27,532 nt of DNA, from the NCBI GenBank assembly GCA_035517115.1, contig DATIZL010000041.1:1-27532 (forward strand), given 5' to 3'. This DNA is from Hyphomicrobium_A sp035517115 (GTDB lineage Bacteria; Pseudomonadota; Alphaproteobacteria; Rhizobiales; Hyphomicrobiaceae). Position numbers and translations under genes: made by a program. Below the pieces are notes generated by a model. That model ran no database searches and was not told the origin of the DNA. It saw only the letters and a program-made list of their open reading frames with translations. Shown in pieces: positions 1-8,247 of the stretch (position 1 is the stretch's first letter; each line of letters starts with the position of its first letter).

Positions 1-1892
1 TCTGGGACGCCATGTGCAGGACCATCATGTCGGCGGGCAGCCGCCGCGGCGCCATGATGGCGACGCTGCGTTGCGACCATCCCGACATCGAGGCCTTCAT
101 CGATGCCAAGTCGGACCCAAGACGCCTGCGCAATTTCAATCTGTCAGTGCTGGTGACGGACGCGCTGCTCGAGGCCGTGCGGAACGATCGGCCCTGGGAG
201 CTCAAGTTCGACGGCAAGATCTACCGCACGCTGCCTGCGCGCGCGCTGTGGGAGCGCATCATGCAGGCGACCTACGACTTCGCCGAGCCGGGCGTCGTCT
301 TCATCGACCGCGTGAATGAGCGCAATAATTTGCGCTACTGCGAGACCATAAGCGCAACCAATCCATGCGGCGAGCAGCCGCTACCGCCCTATGGCGCCTG
401 TCTATTGGGCTCGATCAATCTCGCACGCCTGATCGAGCACCCATTCACGGGCAGGGCGCGGCTCGACCTCGCCCGGCTCGAGGAGCGCGTGGCACTCGCC
501 GTGCGCTTCCTCGACAACGTCATCGACATTTCCAGGTACCCGTTGGAGCCCCAGCGCCAGGAGGCGATGGCCAAGCGCCGCATCGGACTAGGCGTCACGG
601 GCCTCGCCGACGCGCTGATCTTTTGCGGCTTGAAATACGGGTCGCGCGAGGCGCGCGCGCTAGCGGCAAGCTGGATGAAGGCCATCCGGAATGCGGCCTA
701 CATGGCCAGCGCCGAGCTCGCCGCCGAGAAGGGGGCCTTCCCCCTCTTTAAGGCCGAGCGCTTCCTCGAAAGCCCCAACGTCGCCGCGCTCGATGAGCCC
801 GCGCGCGAGGCGGTGCGCCGCTTGGGCATCCGCAACGGCTGCCTCACCTCCATCGCACCGACGGGGACTATTTCTCTCTTCGCCGGCAATGTCTCGAGCG
901 GCATCGAGCCGGTCTTCGATTTCGTCCACCGCCGCCGCGTGCTCGACAAGAGCGGGACCGCGCACGAGGAGCTCGTCGAGGACTACGCGCATGCACTCTT
1001 CCGCCGTCAGTTCGGCCCCTCAGCGCCCCTGCCGGACAGCTTCGTCAAGGCTGCCGATCTCTCCCCGCGCGAGCACCTCGAGATGCAGGCCGCGATGCAG
1101 GCGCACGTCGACAGCGCCATCTCCAAGACCATCAACTGCCCGGAGGATATCTCCTTCGAGGCCTTCAAGAACGTCTATCTCGAGGCGCATGCGCTCGGGC
1201 TCAAAGGTTGCACCACCTACCGCCCCAATCCAGTGACCGGCGCCGTGCTGGCTCCCGTGGCCGAGCCGCAGGCGAAGGCCGCTGCGAAGGAGCGCAAGAC
1301 CGAAATCGCCGCCCTGCCGGTGAGCGAGCGCGCAGGCGTCGTCTATATGGCGCCTCCGCTCGAGCGCGAGACCGTGCTGTCGGGCTATACCTACAAGCTC
1401 AAGTGGCCGGGTAGCGACCACGCCATCTACGTCACCATCAACGACATCGAGCGGGATGGGCGGCGCCGGCCGTTCGAGATCTTCATCAATACGCGCAACC
1501 TCGAGCACTACGCTTGGACCGTCGCGCTCACCCGCATGATCAGCGCCGTGTTCCGCCGCGGCGGCGATGTCACCTTCGTCGCCGAGGAGCTCAAGGCCGT
1601 ATTCGACCCGCAAGGCGGCCACTGGGTCGCGGGTCGCTACGTTCCGAGCCTGCTGGCAGCGATCGGCGAGGTCATCGAGACGCATATGATTCGCACGGGC
1701 TTCCTGCAAAGCGATGCCGCGCAGCTTCCGCTCGTGCAGGCGAAGACCCAAACCGAAGGCGCACCAGGCGCGGCTGCGGCGGCCGAGCGTCCCGTTCGTC
1801 TCAAGCTGTGTCCAAGGTGCTCGTCCGCCAACTACACGCACCGCGAGGGCTGCTGGGTGTGCGACAGTTGCGGTTTTTCACGCTGCGGCTGA
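1..1892 (+). CDS. nrdJ: Adenosylcobalamin-dependent (class II) ribonucleotide reductase, 3' part
   Basis: Reduces ribonucleotides to deoxyribonucleotides with a cobalamin-generated thiyl radical, independently of oxygen. The reading frame is already open at the window edge (W-D-A precedes the first Met codon at 12), so the gene starts upstream; about 629 residues are visible, and the family often has about 1200. Counting from the Met at 12, the active-site motif NPCGEQPL (Cys119, Glu121) is followed by the RNR large-subunit signature APTGTISLFAGN near residue 280. Residues ~465-565 resemble a TSCPD domain. The C-terminus is Cys-rich (CPRC, then CWVCDSCGFSRC), as in NrdJ proteins that carry a zinc-ribbon or redox tail. 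It stands alone before a 266-base gap. Family assignment is firm; cobalamin dependence is inferred from the TSCPD-like and Cys-rich tail. Confidence 0.93.
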   Translation, partial: WDAMCRTIMSAGSRRGAMMATLRCDHPDIEAFIDAKSDPRRLRNFNLSVLVTDALLEAVRNDRPWELKFDGKIYRTLPARALWERIMQATYDFAEPGVVFIDRVNERNNLRYCETISATNPCGEQPLPPYGACLLGSINLARLIEHPFTGRARLDLARLEERVALAVRFLDNVIDISRYPLEPQRQEAMAKRRIGLGVTGLADALIFCGLKYGSREARALAASWMKAIRNAAYMASAELAAEKGAFPLFKAERFLESPNVAALDEPAREAVRRLGIRNGCLTSIAPTGTISLFAGNVSSGIEPVFDFVHRRRVLDKSGTAHEELVEDYAHALFRRQFGPSAPLPDSFVKAADLSPREHLEMQAAMQAHVDSAISKTINCPEDISFEAFKNVYLEAHALGLKGCTTYRPNPVTGAVLAPVAEPQAKAAAKERKTEIAALPVSERAGVVYMAPPLERETVLSGYTYKLKWPGSDHAIYVTINDIERDGRRRPFEIFINTRNLEHYAWTVALTRMISAVFRRGGDVTFVAEELKAVFDPQGGHWVAGRYVPSLLAAIGEVIETHMIRTGFLQSDAAQLPLVQAKTQTEGAPGAAAAAERPVRLKLCPRCSSANYTHREGCWVCDSCGFSRCG

Positions 1893-2158
1893 GCGATAGC
1901 GCGCCTGCGTCGATTTGGCAGCGTCGAGTGCAAAGAGCGTGAGTTGCCGCGTCGTTGCTTTCACGTCGCTTAAGCGTTGGCCGCCGACTTGGCCGCGTGC
2001 CGCAAGGTTGCATTCACTCTGCCGCAAAATCACTGACATGGGGCCATATTTCGGCTCCAAACCATGGGCATCGTTAAGCAATGGAACATAGGCTGGCCGC
2101 AACGAGAAATCGCGTCATCGAGAGCGCGAGCCATGAGGCCCCTAAGGGATCGTCAGTC

Positions 2159-2590
2159 ATGAGTGCGCGTATCATCGAGCTCGCAGCGTTCCGTGCACAT
2201 CGTTCCGAGGAGAACGATTCCGTGCCGCAATCGCCGAAAGCCAACGGCGCCAATCGCTTCCATTTCTGGACCGGCGCTTCGGGCAAGCGCTATGTACACA
2301 CCGTGTACGAGCTGCTCGAGTGCCCCGCGCTGCCTGCCGCCAACTACGTTCTCGTGCGCCGTGAGCCCGGCGCGCGCCGCAAGGTTTTGTCGATCGGCCG
2401 CGTGGGTAACGCCGCCGCCTCGCTCAACCTCGCGGAGATCCGCCAGCGCGGCGCCGAGCTTGGTGCCGACGAGGTCCACGTGCACCTACTGGCCGACACG
2501 CCGAAGCTCAGCAAGCTCGTCGAGTTCGATCTGCGCACTGGCCAGATCGAGGCCGACCTTGCGCGCCTGACCGGCAGCTCCTTCCACTGA
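2159..2590 (+). CDS. Conserved hypothetical protein, 143 aa
   Basis: Not assigned to a named family. I prefer the ATG at 2159, which follows an AAGGGA ribosome-binding site at good distance; an in-frame ATG at 2081 would add 26 residues but lacks one. The protein begins MSARIIELAAFRAHR, then has a short polar stretch and a compact region (residues ~31-130) rich in aromatic and charged residues (FHFWTGASGKRYVHTVYELL). No signal peptide or membrane segment is visible. Codon usage is the high-GC third-position style of its neighbours, which supports real coding. It is a single gene convergent with the ChaC-like gene, with 17 bases between the stops. Function unknown. Confidence 0.75.
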   Translation: MSARIIELAAFRAHRSEENDSVPQSPKANGANRFHFWTGASGKRYVHTVYELLECPALPAANYVLVRREPGARRKVLSIGRVGNAAASLNLAEIRQRGAELGADEVHVHLLADTPKLSKLVEFDLRTGQIEADLARLTGSSFH

Positions 2591-2607
2591 CCTAACTCTC
2601 CCCGGCG

Positions 2608-3285
2608 CTAGACCGCTCCGAGCACCGACCGGTAGCAGAACCTGCGTGCATCGGCGGGATGAAACGGCCGCGTGCGAACGTGCCGCTTGCGGTGCTCCTT
2701 GAGCATGGCCACGGCGTTGGGCCGGGTCACGCCGGCGGCGCCGTGAGCAAGATGCGATCCCACCAGCGCCAAGAGCCGCTCCAGCGGCCGCTCGCGGATA
2801 CCGAGGTCGCTCAGATGCGCAAGCGTGCTGAGCAGATAGTCGATGTTGTTGCCGGAGCGCCCGGCGGCGCCGCGGATGAGCTGCGCCTGCTCGCCCAACG
2901 GCAATGCGCCGGCGTAGCTCGGATGTGCCCGCTCCACCAGGAAGGCTAGCGCCAGCACCTCGGACCGCTCGGCCGTCATCAGCGTCACCGGCACCAGCGC
3001 CTCGCGGTAGACGCTGCCGATCTGCTCGCGGTCGCGCAGGTAGGCGAGCGTTGCGGGCACGTTGGCGGGCGCGACGCGATAGGCGATGCCTTCGCACACG
3101 CCGCCGCGATCGAGCCCGAGCACCAGGCCCGGGCGCTGCGGCGAGCCGCGGTGATGACGGGAGTAGATGCAGAAGCTGCGCCGCCAGCCCACGAGCTTCG
3201 CGTGCGCAACCTCCTCGCTCGCAAATCCCGGCCGCCACATCAGCGAGCCGTAGGCAAACACCCAGAGTTCGTGCGGTTCCGCCAT
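2608..3285 (-). CDS. ChaC-like gamma-glutamylcyclotransferase, 225 aa
   Basis: Predicted cytoplasmic enzyme that cleaves gamma-glutamyl compounds, glutathione in the ChaC branch, to 5-oxoproline and the remaining peptide. The N-terminus has the substrate-loop signature VFAYGSLMWRPGF (residues 9-21), then the expected strand CEGIAYRV (64-71). Glu87 in LRDREQ fits the catalytic acid. Length matches the family. It is the last gene of the hisC-tyrC run, starting one base after the tyrC stop codon, so it is almost surely co-transcribed and translationally coupled. Why a glutathione-degrading enzyme sits with aromatic amino acid genes is not evident. Family assignment is firm; glutathione as substrate is inferred. 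Confidence 0.9.
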   Translation of the reverse strand: MAEPHELWVFAYGSLMWRPGFASEEVAHAKLVGWRRSFCIYSRHHRGSPQRPGLVLGLDRGGVCEGIAYRVAPANVPATLAYLRDREQIGSVYREALVPVTLMTAERSEVLALAFLVERAHPSYAGALPLGEQAQLIRGAAGRSGNNIDYLLSTLAHLSDLGIRERPLERLLALVGSHLAHGAAGVTRPNAVAMLKEHRKRHVRTRPFHPADARRFCYRSVLGAV

Positions 3286-3286
3286 C

Positions 3287-4249
3287 CTACTTGCGTGCGC
3301 TTTTCCCGCTCGGCTGGGGAACGTCCCCGTCGGCCTTGTGCTGGCGACCGAAATCGGGCGCGGCCGTATCCTGCCCCGCCTCGATGATGCCGCGCCGCAC
3401 GCGTCGCGCCTCCGTGAACAGACGGAATAGTGTATCGCCGTCGCCGAAGCGGATCGCCCGTTGCAGCGCCGTCAGGTCCTCGGAGAAGCGCCCCAGCATC
3501 TCGAGCACGGCGTCCCTGTTGTTGAGGAACACGTCGCGCCACATGGTTGGATCGGAGGCGGCGATGCGCGTGAAGTCGCGGAAGCCGCCGGCCGAGAACT
3601 TGATCACCTCCGAATCCGTCACGCGCTCCAAGTGCTCGGCGGTGTTGACGATGTTGTAGGCAATCAGGTGCGGGAGGTGGCTCGTCACCGCGAGCACCAT
3701 GTCATGGTGCTCAGGCGTCATGATCTCGACCTTGGCGCCGAGCGCCATCCAGAATGCCTTGAGCTTCTCCACCGCCGCCTTGTCCGTCCCCGGCTCCGGC
3801 GTGAGGATCGTCCAGCGGTTGTCGAACAGCTCGGCGAAGCCGGCTTCGGGGCCCGACTGCTCAGTGCCGGCGATAGGATGACCCGGCACGAAGTGCACGC
3901 CCTTCGGCACGTGCGGGGCAATATCGCGTACGACGGCAGCCTTCACCGAGCCGACGTCCGTCACGATCGCGCCCTGGCGCAGGTGCGGCGCGATCTCGGC
4001 CGCCAGCGCCCGGCAGGCGCCGACCGGCACGCTCAAGATCACGAGATCGGCGCCCTTCACGGCTTCGGCCGCGCTGGCGTAGCCGCGCTCGATCAGGCCC
4101 AGCTTCAAGGCCGTGTCGACGGTGGCCTTGGTGCGCGCGCTCCCGGTGATGGTCCCCGCGAGGCCCTTGCGGCGCATGGCGTGGCTGATCGAGGAGCCGA
4201 TGAGCCCGATGCCGACGAGCGCGGCGTGCTCGAACATGGGGCGGCTCAT
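3287..4249 (-). CDS. tyrC: Prephenate/arogenate dehydrogenase, 320 aa
   Basis: Oxidative decarboxylation of prephenate or arogenate in tyrosine synthesis. The N-terminal Rossmann motif GIGLIGSS (residues 13-20) binds NAD(P). The TyrA-family motifs follow: TDVGSVK (97-103), GHPIAGTEQSG (123-133, with His124) and SHLPHL (190-195, with His191). The C-terminal helical dimerisation half is complete, ending in a short basic tail. There is no ACT or chorismate mutase domain, so it is the monofunctional type. The ATG overlaps the hisC stop by four bases (ATGA), showing translational coupling. Since hisC-type aminotransferases can act on aromatic substrates, the pair may complete tyrosine synthesis together. 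Whether prephenate or arogenate is preferred cannot be read from the sequence. Confidence 0.93.
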   Translation of the reverse strand: MSRPMFEHAALVGIGLIGSSISHAMRRKGLAGTITGSARTKATVDTALKLGLIERGYASAAEAVKGADLVILSVPVGACRALAAEIAPHLRQGAIVTDVGSVKAAVVRDIAPHVPKGVHFVPGHPIAGTEQSGPEAGFAELFDNRWTILTPEPGTDKAAVEKLKAFWMALGAKVEIMTPEHHDMVLAVTSHLPHLIAYNIVNTAEHLERVTDSEVIKFSAGGFRDFTRIAASDPTMWRDVFLNNRDAVLEMLGRFSEDLTALQRAIRFGDGDTLFRLFTEARRVRRGIIEAGQDTAAPDFGRQHKADGDVPQPSGKSARK

Positions 4250-5346
4250 GCAGCACCCCCGTTTAGGAATGCCGAGAGCGCAGCGATGACCGCGCGGTTG
4301 TCGCTTTCGGAGCCGACGGTCATGCGCAGGGCATTGGGAAAACCATAGGCGTCGACGCGGCGCACGATGATCGCGCGCGACTTCAGGAAGGCATCGGCGG
4401 CGTGCGCGTTGCGTTTAGCGTCCTTCGGGAAGTGCACGAGCAGGAAGTTGGCGACGCTCGGCGTCACCTTGAGCCCGAGCTTCTCGATCTCGGCCGTCAG
4501 CCACGGCAGCCAGCGCTCGTTGTGGGCGGCGGACGCCTCCTCGTGCGCCTTGTCCTCGATTGCGGCGACGCCGGCGGCGAGCGCAGGCGTCGAGACGTTG
4601 AACGGCCCGCGGATGCGGTTCAGGGCGTCCGCCACGGCTTCCGGGCAGTAGGCCCAGCCGAGCCGCACGCCCGCAAGCCCGTGGATCTTGGAGAACGTAC
4701 GCGTCATCACCGTATTGGGCGTGGTCGCCACCAGCTCGATGCCGGCCTCGTAGTCATTGCGGCGCACGTACTCGGCATAGGCGGCGTCGAGCACGAGCAG
4801 CACGTGCGCGGGCAGCATCTCGCGCAGGCTGCGTACCTCATCGATCGGCGCATAGGTGCCGGTCGGATTGTTCGGGTTGGCGAGGAACACGATCTTGGTG
4901 CGCTCGGTGACGCGCGCGAGAATCTGCGCAATGTCGGTGCGAAGGTCCGTCTCCGGCGCCACCACCGGCGTGGCGCCGTTCGCCAGCACAATGATGCGGT
5001 AGAGCAGGAAGCCGTGCTCGGTGAAGATGGCCTCGTCGCCAGGGCCGAGGTAGGCGTGACCGAGGAGGCCCAAGAGCTCGTCCGAGCCCGCCCCGCACAC
5101 GATGCGGGCGGCATTGAGCCCGTAACGGGCGGCGATGGCGGCTCGCAGGCGCGTGGCGGCGCCGTCCGGGTAGCGCTCGAGCTCGCCGGCGGTGGCCTTG
5201 AACGCGGCGACGGCCTTGGGGCTGGGGCCGAGAGGCGTCTCGTTGGAGGAGAGCTTGATCGGCGTTAAGCCTGCCGGCAGGCGGCTCTCGCCCGGCACAT
5301 AGGGTTCGATCTCGAGTATGCTCGGCCGCGGGGCGGGCGACGTCAT
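4246..5346 (-). CDS. hisC: Histidinol-phosphate aminotransferase, 366 aa
   Basis: PLP-dependent fold type I aminotransferase of the HisC group; makes histidinol phosphate and may also transaminate aromatic keto acids. Visible landmarks are the N-terminal KLSSNETPLGPSP (31-43), GAGSDELL (85-92) at the cofactor phosphate, ANPNNPTGTY (156-165), DAAYAEY (187-193) and the PLP lysine Lys220 in TFSKIHGLAGVRLGW. Length is typical. It is first in an operon with tyrC and the ChaC-like gene. The start ATG has no strong ribosome-binding site nearby. Alphaproteobacteria often have a second hisC beside tyrC that serves aromatic amino acid synthesis, so the true role could be aromatic rather than histidine synthesis. 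Confidence 0.93.
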   Translation of the reverse strand: MTSPAPRPSILEIEPYVPGESRLPAGLTPIKLSSNETPLGPSPKAVAAFKATAGELERYPDGAATRLRAAIAARYGLNAARIVCGAGSDELLGLLGHAYLGPGDEAIFTEHGFLLYRIIVLANGATPVVAPETDLRTDIAQILARVTERTKIVFLANPNNPTGTYAPIDEVRSLREMLPAHVLLVLDAAYAEYVRRNDYEAGIELVATTPNTVMTRTFSKIHGLAGVRLGWAYCPEAVADALNRIRGPFNVSTPALAAGVAAIEDKAHEEASAAHNERWLPWLTAEIEKLGLKVTPSVANFLLVHFPKDAKRNAHAADAFLKSRAIIVRRVDAYGFPNALRMTVGSESDNRAVIAALSAFLNGGAA

Positions 5347-5442
5347 CTTGAAGTCTCGTTAGGTTTTTTTGGCTAGCGCCGGATGGCTCCGCGCGGAAGC
5401 CTCGACTGATAGACAGCGGCTCACTCGAAATCAAAGAAAAGA

Positions 5443-5471
5443 TTGACATTTGTTTCGCAGAGCCTAGCTAA
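5443..5471 (+). promoter_or_regulatory. Candidate promoter for metX
   Basis: A perfect -35 hexamer TTGACA (5443-5448) lies about 90 bases upstream of the metX ATG in an AT-richer stretch. The matching -10 is poor (TAGCTA, 5465-5470, spacing 16), so only the -35 half is convincing. I searched 5347-5540 for a SAM-II riboswitch, common before alphaproteobacterial met genes, and did not find its conserved core. Confidence 0.3.
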
Positions 5472-5540
5472 CCTCGACCGTCGGCGGCACGTGGACCCGA
5501 GGCACGCCAAAGGCAGATTCGGGCTCAAGAGACAGAAAGC

Positions 5541-6731
5541 ATGAGCGGCGCCCCCGTTAAGTCGTTCGACCAGACCGCGAACGCGCGCCTTGCCGAGGCC
5601 AACAACCCCTCGAGCAAGGTGCTGCGCCTGCCCGCGAGCGAGCCCCTGCGGCTCGCCTGCGATCAGCTGTTGGCGCCCATCTCGGTGGCCTACCAAACCT
5701 ACGGCGCGCTCAACGCTGCCAAATCCAACGCGATTCTCGTGTGCCACGCGCTGACCGGCGACCAATACGTCGCGAGCCAGCACCCCGTAACCAAGAAGCC
5801 CGGCTGGTGGGAGACCCTCGTCGGGCCCGGCAAGCCGGTCGACACCGATCGTTTCTTCGTCATCTGCGCCAACATCCTCGGCGGCTGCATGGGCTCGACC
5901 GGCCCTGCCTCCATCGATCCGCGCACGGGCAAGCCCTACGGCCTCAATTTTCCGGTTATCACCATCGGCGACATGGTGAACGCGCAGGTGCGCCTCATCG
6001 ATCATCTCGGCATCGACCAGCTCTTCTGCGTCATTGGCGGCTCCATGGGCGGCATGCAGGTGCTCGAGTGGGCGTCAAGCCATTCGGACCGCGTCTTCTC
6101 CGCGGTGCCGGTCGCGACCGCGGCCTGGCACTCCTCGCAGAACATCGCCTTCCACGAGGTCGGGCGCCAGGCCGTCATGGCCGATCCCGACTGGTGCGGC
6201 GGGGATTATCATTCGCACGGCAAGATCCCGCGTAACGGGCTCGCGGTCGCGCGCATGGCCGCGCACATCACCTACCTCTCGGAGGAGGCGCTGCACCGCA
6301 AGTTCGGCCGCAGCCTGCAGGAGCGCTCGCGCGTCACCTTCTCGTTCAACGCCGACTTCCAGGTGGAGAGCTATCTGCGCCACCAGGGCTCGACCTTCGT
6401 CGACCGCTTCGACCCCAACAGCTACCTCTACATCACGCGGGCGATGGACTACTTCGATCTCGCGCTCGAGCATGGCGACGTTCTGGCCAATGCCTTCCGC
6501 GGCACCAAGACGCGCTTTTGCGTCGTCTCGTTCACCAGCGACTGGCTCTATCCGACGCGCGAGAGCCGGGAAATCGTGCACGCCCTGAACGCGGTTGCCG
6601 CCAACGTCTCGTTCGTCGAGATCGAGACCAACAACGGGCACGATGCCTTCCTGCTCGAGGAGCCCGAGTTCTTCGCCACCATCCGCGGATTCTTGAACGC
6701 GGCCGGCGTGAAACGCGGCCTCAAGGTCTAG
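5541..6731 (+). CDS. metX: Homoserine O-acyltransferase (MetX type), 396 aa
   Basis: Activates homoserine by O-acylation, the first committed step of methionine synthesis. It has the alpha/beta-hydrolase fold with nucleophile Ser168 in GGSMGGMQ, and Asp334 (FTSDWLYP) and His367 (NNGHDAF) complete the triad. The motif GGCMGSTGPAS (114-124) is the oxyanion/acyl-donor region. Full length, with an ATG at 5541. metW follows 17 bases downstream, the usual pairing in Alphaproteobacteria. MetX proteins use acetyl-CoA or succinyl-CoA depending on a few active-site residues; the Ser in GCMGSTGP leaves me unwilling to assert acetyl-CoA. Family certain, acyl donor uncertain. Confidence 0.94.
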   Translation: MSGAPVKSFDQTANARLAEANNPSSKVLRLPASEPLRLACDQLLAPISVAYQTYGALNAAKSNAILVCHALTGDQYVASQHPVTKKPGWWETLVGPGKPVDTDRFFVICANILGGCMGSTGPASIDPRTGKPYGLNFPVITIGDMVNAQVRLIDHLGIDQLFCVIGGSMGGMQVLEWASSHSDRVFSAVPVATAAWHSSQNIAFHEVGRQAVMADPDWCGGDYHSHGKIPRNGLAVARMAAHITYLSEEALHRKFGRSLQERSRVTFSFNADFQVESYLRHQGSTFVDRFDPNSYLYITRAMDYFDLALEHGDVLANAFRGTKTRFCVVSFTSDWLYPTRESREIVHALNAVAANVSFVEIETNNGHDAFLLEEPEFFATIRGFLNAAGVKRGLKV

Positions 6732-6748
6732 CGCAGGGCTAATCCTTA

Positions 6749-7390
6749 ATGCTCAAGCCCGAGACCCCGATCAAAGGCGCGCACCGCGTCGACCATCTTC
6801 TGATCGCCGAGATGGTGGAGCCCGGCGCGCGCGTGCTCGACGTCGGCTGCGGCGACGGCGCGCTTCTGCAGCTTTTGGCTGAGACGCGCTCGACCGACGG
6901 CCGCGGCATGGAGCTGTCACGCGACCGCGTCAACGCCTGCGTGACGCGCGGACTATCGGTCATCCAGGGCGACGCCGACCGCGATCTTGCCGACTATCCC
7001 GATCAGGCCTTCGACTACGCCATCCTGAGCCTCACCATTCAGGCGACGCGCTACCCCAAGACGGTGCTCGAGAACCTGTTGCGCATCGGGCGCCGCGCCA
7101 TCGTGTCGTTCCCGAACTTCGGCCACTGGCGCATCCGCGCCGAACTCTTGCTCACCGGACACATGCCGCAGACGCAGAACCTGCCCGAGCCGTGGTATGC
7201 GAGCCCGGATGCGCACCTATGCACGATCAAGGACTTCGTCGACCTCGTGAGCCTCGTTGACGCCAAGGTGGAGTCGGCGGTCGCCTTCAACACCTCCGGC
7301 CAGAGGCTGCCCATTCGCCGCTCCATCTCGCTGCAGAACCTCTTCGGCGAGAAAGCCGTGTTCCTCCTCAGCAAACGCGACAACCGCTAG
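6749..7390 (+). CDS. metW: Methionine biosynthesis protein MetW, 213 aa
   Basis: SAM-methyltransferase-fold protein that accompanies metX; known members support MetX activity, but the biochemical role is poorly defined. The nucleotide-binding loop LDVGCGDGALL is at residues 30-40, and the MetW-typical SFPNFGHWRIR is near 119-129, with NLPEPWYASPD shortly after. Full length. The gene sits 17 bases after metX and is presumably in the same transcript. Its TAG stop lies within a CTAG palindrome whose other strand carries the stop of the facing methyltransferase gene. Family assignment is firm. Confidence 0.93.
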   Translation: MLKPETPIKGAHRVDHLLIAEMVEPGARVLDVGCGDGALLQLLAETRSTDGRGMELSRDRVNACVTRGLSVIQGDADRDLADYPDQAFDYAILSLTIQATRYPKTVLENLLRIGRRAIVSFPNFGHWRIRAELLLTGHMPQTQNLPEPWYASPDAHLCTIKDFVDLVSLVDAKVESAVAFNTSGQRLPIRRSISLQNLFGEKAVFLLSKRDNR

Positions 7391-8109
7391 CTCGCGCGGC
7401 CGCCGATGGTCACGAAGTCGCGCAAGGCCCGCGCCTTCGCCGGCTTGCCGATCGGCGCCATGAGCTCCTTTCTCGCCTCCACGATATTGACGCCGCAAAA
7501 GGCGGGCGACAGCGCCGCACCCACGCGCTCCCAGGCCGTTGCCGAGCGCAAGAGGAAGCGCATATCCACCGGAGGGACCCAGAGGGCGCCTCCCCAGTCG
7601 GACGGCGTGAACAGGGCCTCGAGCAGCAACGCCTCGAGCTGACGCCGGCTATAGGGGCGCCCCTGCCCGAACGGCGTCTTGTCGAGCCTTGCCCACACCC
7701 CGCGCCGGTTGGGTACGACGAGGATCATGCGGCCTTCCGGCGCCAAAACCCGCCACATCTCGCGCAGCAGCGGCCGCACGCGCTCGGCCGTCTCGAGGCA
7801 ATGCACCGCGAGCAGCCGGTCGACCGAGCCGTCGGCGAGCGGCAGGTGGTCCTCCTCGACGAGGACCGACATGGCGGGAGCATCGCGCGGCCACACGATC
7901 GCCCCCTGCGTCTCCGGCATCAGCGCGCCGATGCGCCGCGCCTCTCCGCGGAACGCCCCGAGGTAGGGGGGCGCATAGCCGAGCCCGATCAGGGTGGCGC
8001 CGTTGAGGCCGCGCCAGCGCGCGCGGATGCGGTGCGTCAGCAGCCGGCGCACGGCCTGCCCGAGCGCCGTTGCGTAAAACTCTCGAAGGTCGCCAACGTC
8101 GAGTTGCAT
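7387..8109 (-). CDS. SAM-dependent methyltransferase-like protein, 240 aa
   Basis: Class I methyltransferase fold inferred from a glycine loop LIGLGYAPPYL (40-50), the acidic strand EEDHLPLADGSVDRLL (85-100) and the motif MWRVLAPEGRMILVVPN (118-134) typical of the Methyltransf_11 group. The glycine loop is less regular than the usual E/DxGxGxG, so catalytic activity is not certain. The substrate is unknown. It faces metW (4-base overlap at the stops) and is divergent from gloB, 138 bases away. This neighbourhood of metXW, methyltransferase and gloB looks familiar from Hyphomicrobiales, though I cannot verify that here. Confidence 0.85.
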   Translation of the reverse strand: MQLDVGDLREFYATALGQAVRRLLTHRIRARWRGLNGATLIGLGYAPPYLGAFRGEARRIGALMPETQGAIVWPRDAPAMSVLVEEDHLPLADGSVDRLLAVHCLETAERVRPLLREMWRVLAPEGRMILVVPNRRGVWARLDKTPFGQGRPYSRRQLEALLLEALFTPSDWGGALWVPPVDMRFLLRSATAWERVGAALSPAFCGVNIVEARKELMAPIGKPAKARALRDFVTIGGRAS

Positions 8110-8247
8110 CGATGCCTGCCGGGGCGGTCACGGTCAACGCGGCGGATCATGCCGCAATTCAAGCCGTTGGGGCAGGTGCGTTGTCATCGCGGGAGCACGC
8201 CGTTAGGGTCGCCAGCTCAATGCGACGAGGACGAAAGTCACCTGCCG

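Noticed and set aside
1020..1841. 273-codon open frame on the minus strand inside nrdJ
   Set aside because: Shadow of the ribonucleotide reductase frame, with low-complexity composition and no start signal.
2041..2059. Hairpin GGGGCC-loop-GGCTCC upstream of the 2159 gene
   Set aside because: Short stem with a G-T pair and no T tract; not a convincing terminator or riboswitch.
5347..5540. SAM-II riboswitch before metX
   Set aside because: This is the expected place in Alphaproteobacteria, but the conserved pseudoknot core (GTGAT...AAAGCTAAA-like) is not found; only an isolated AGCTAA is present.
7801..8247. N-terminal extension of gloB
   Set aside because: The frame stays open but overlaps the opposite-strand methyltransferase gene; family homology and length begin at the ATG at 8248.
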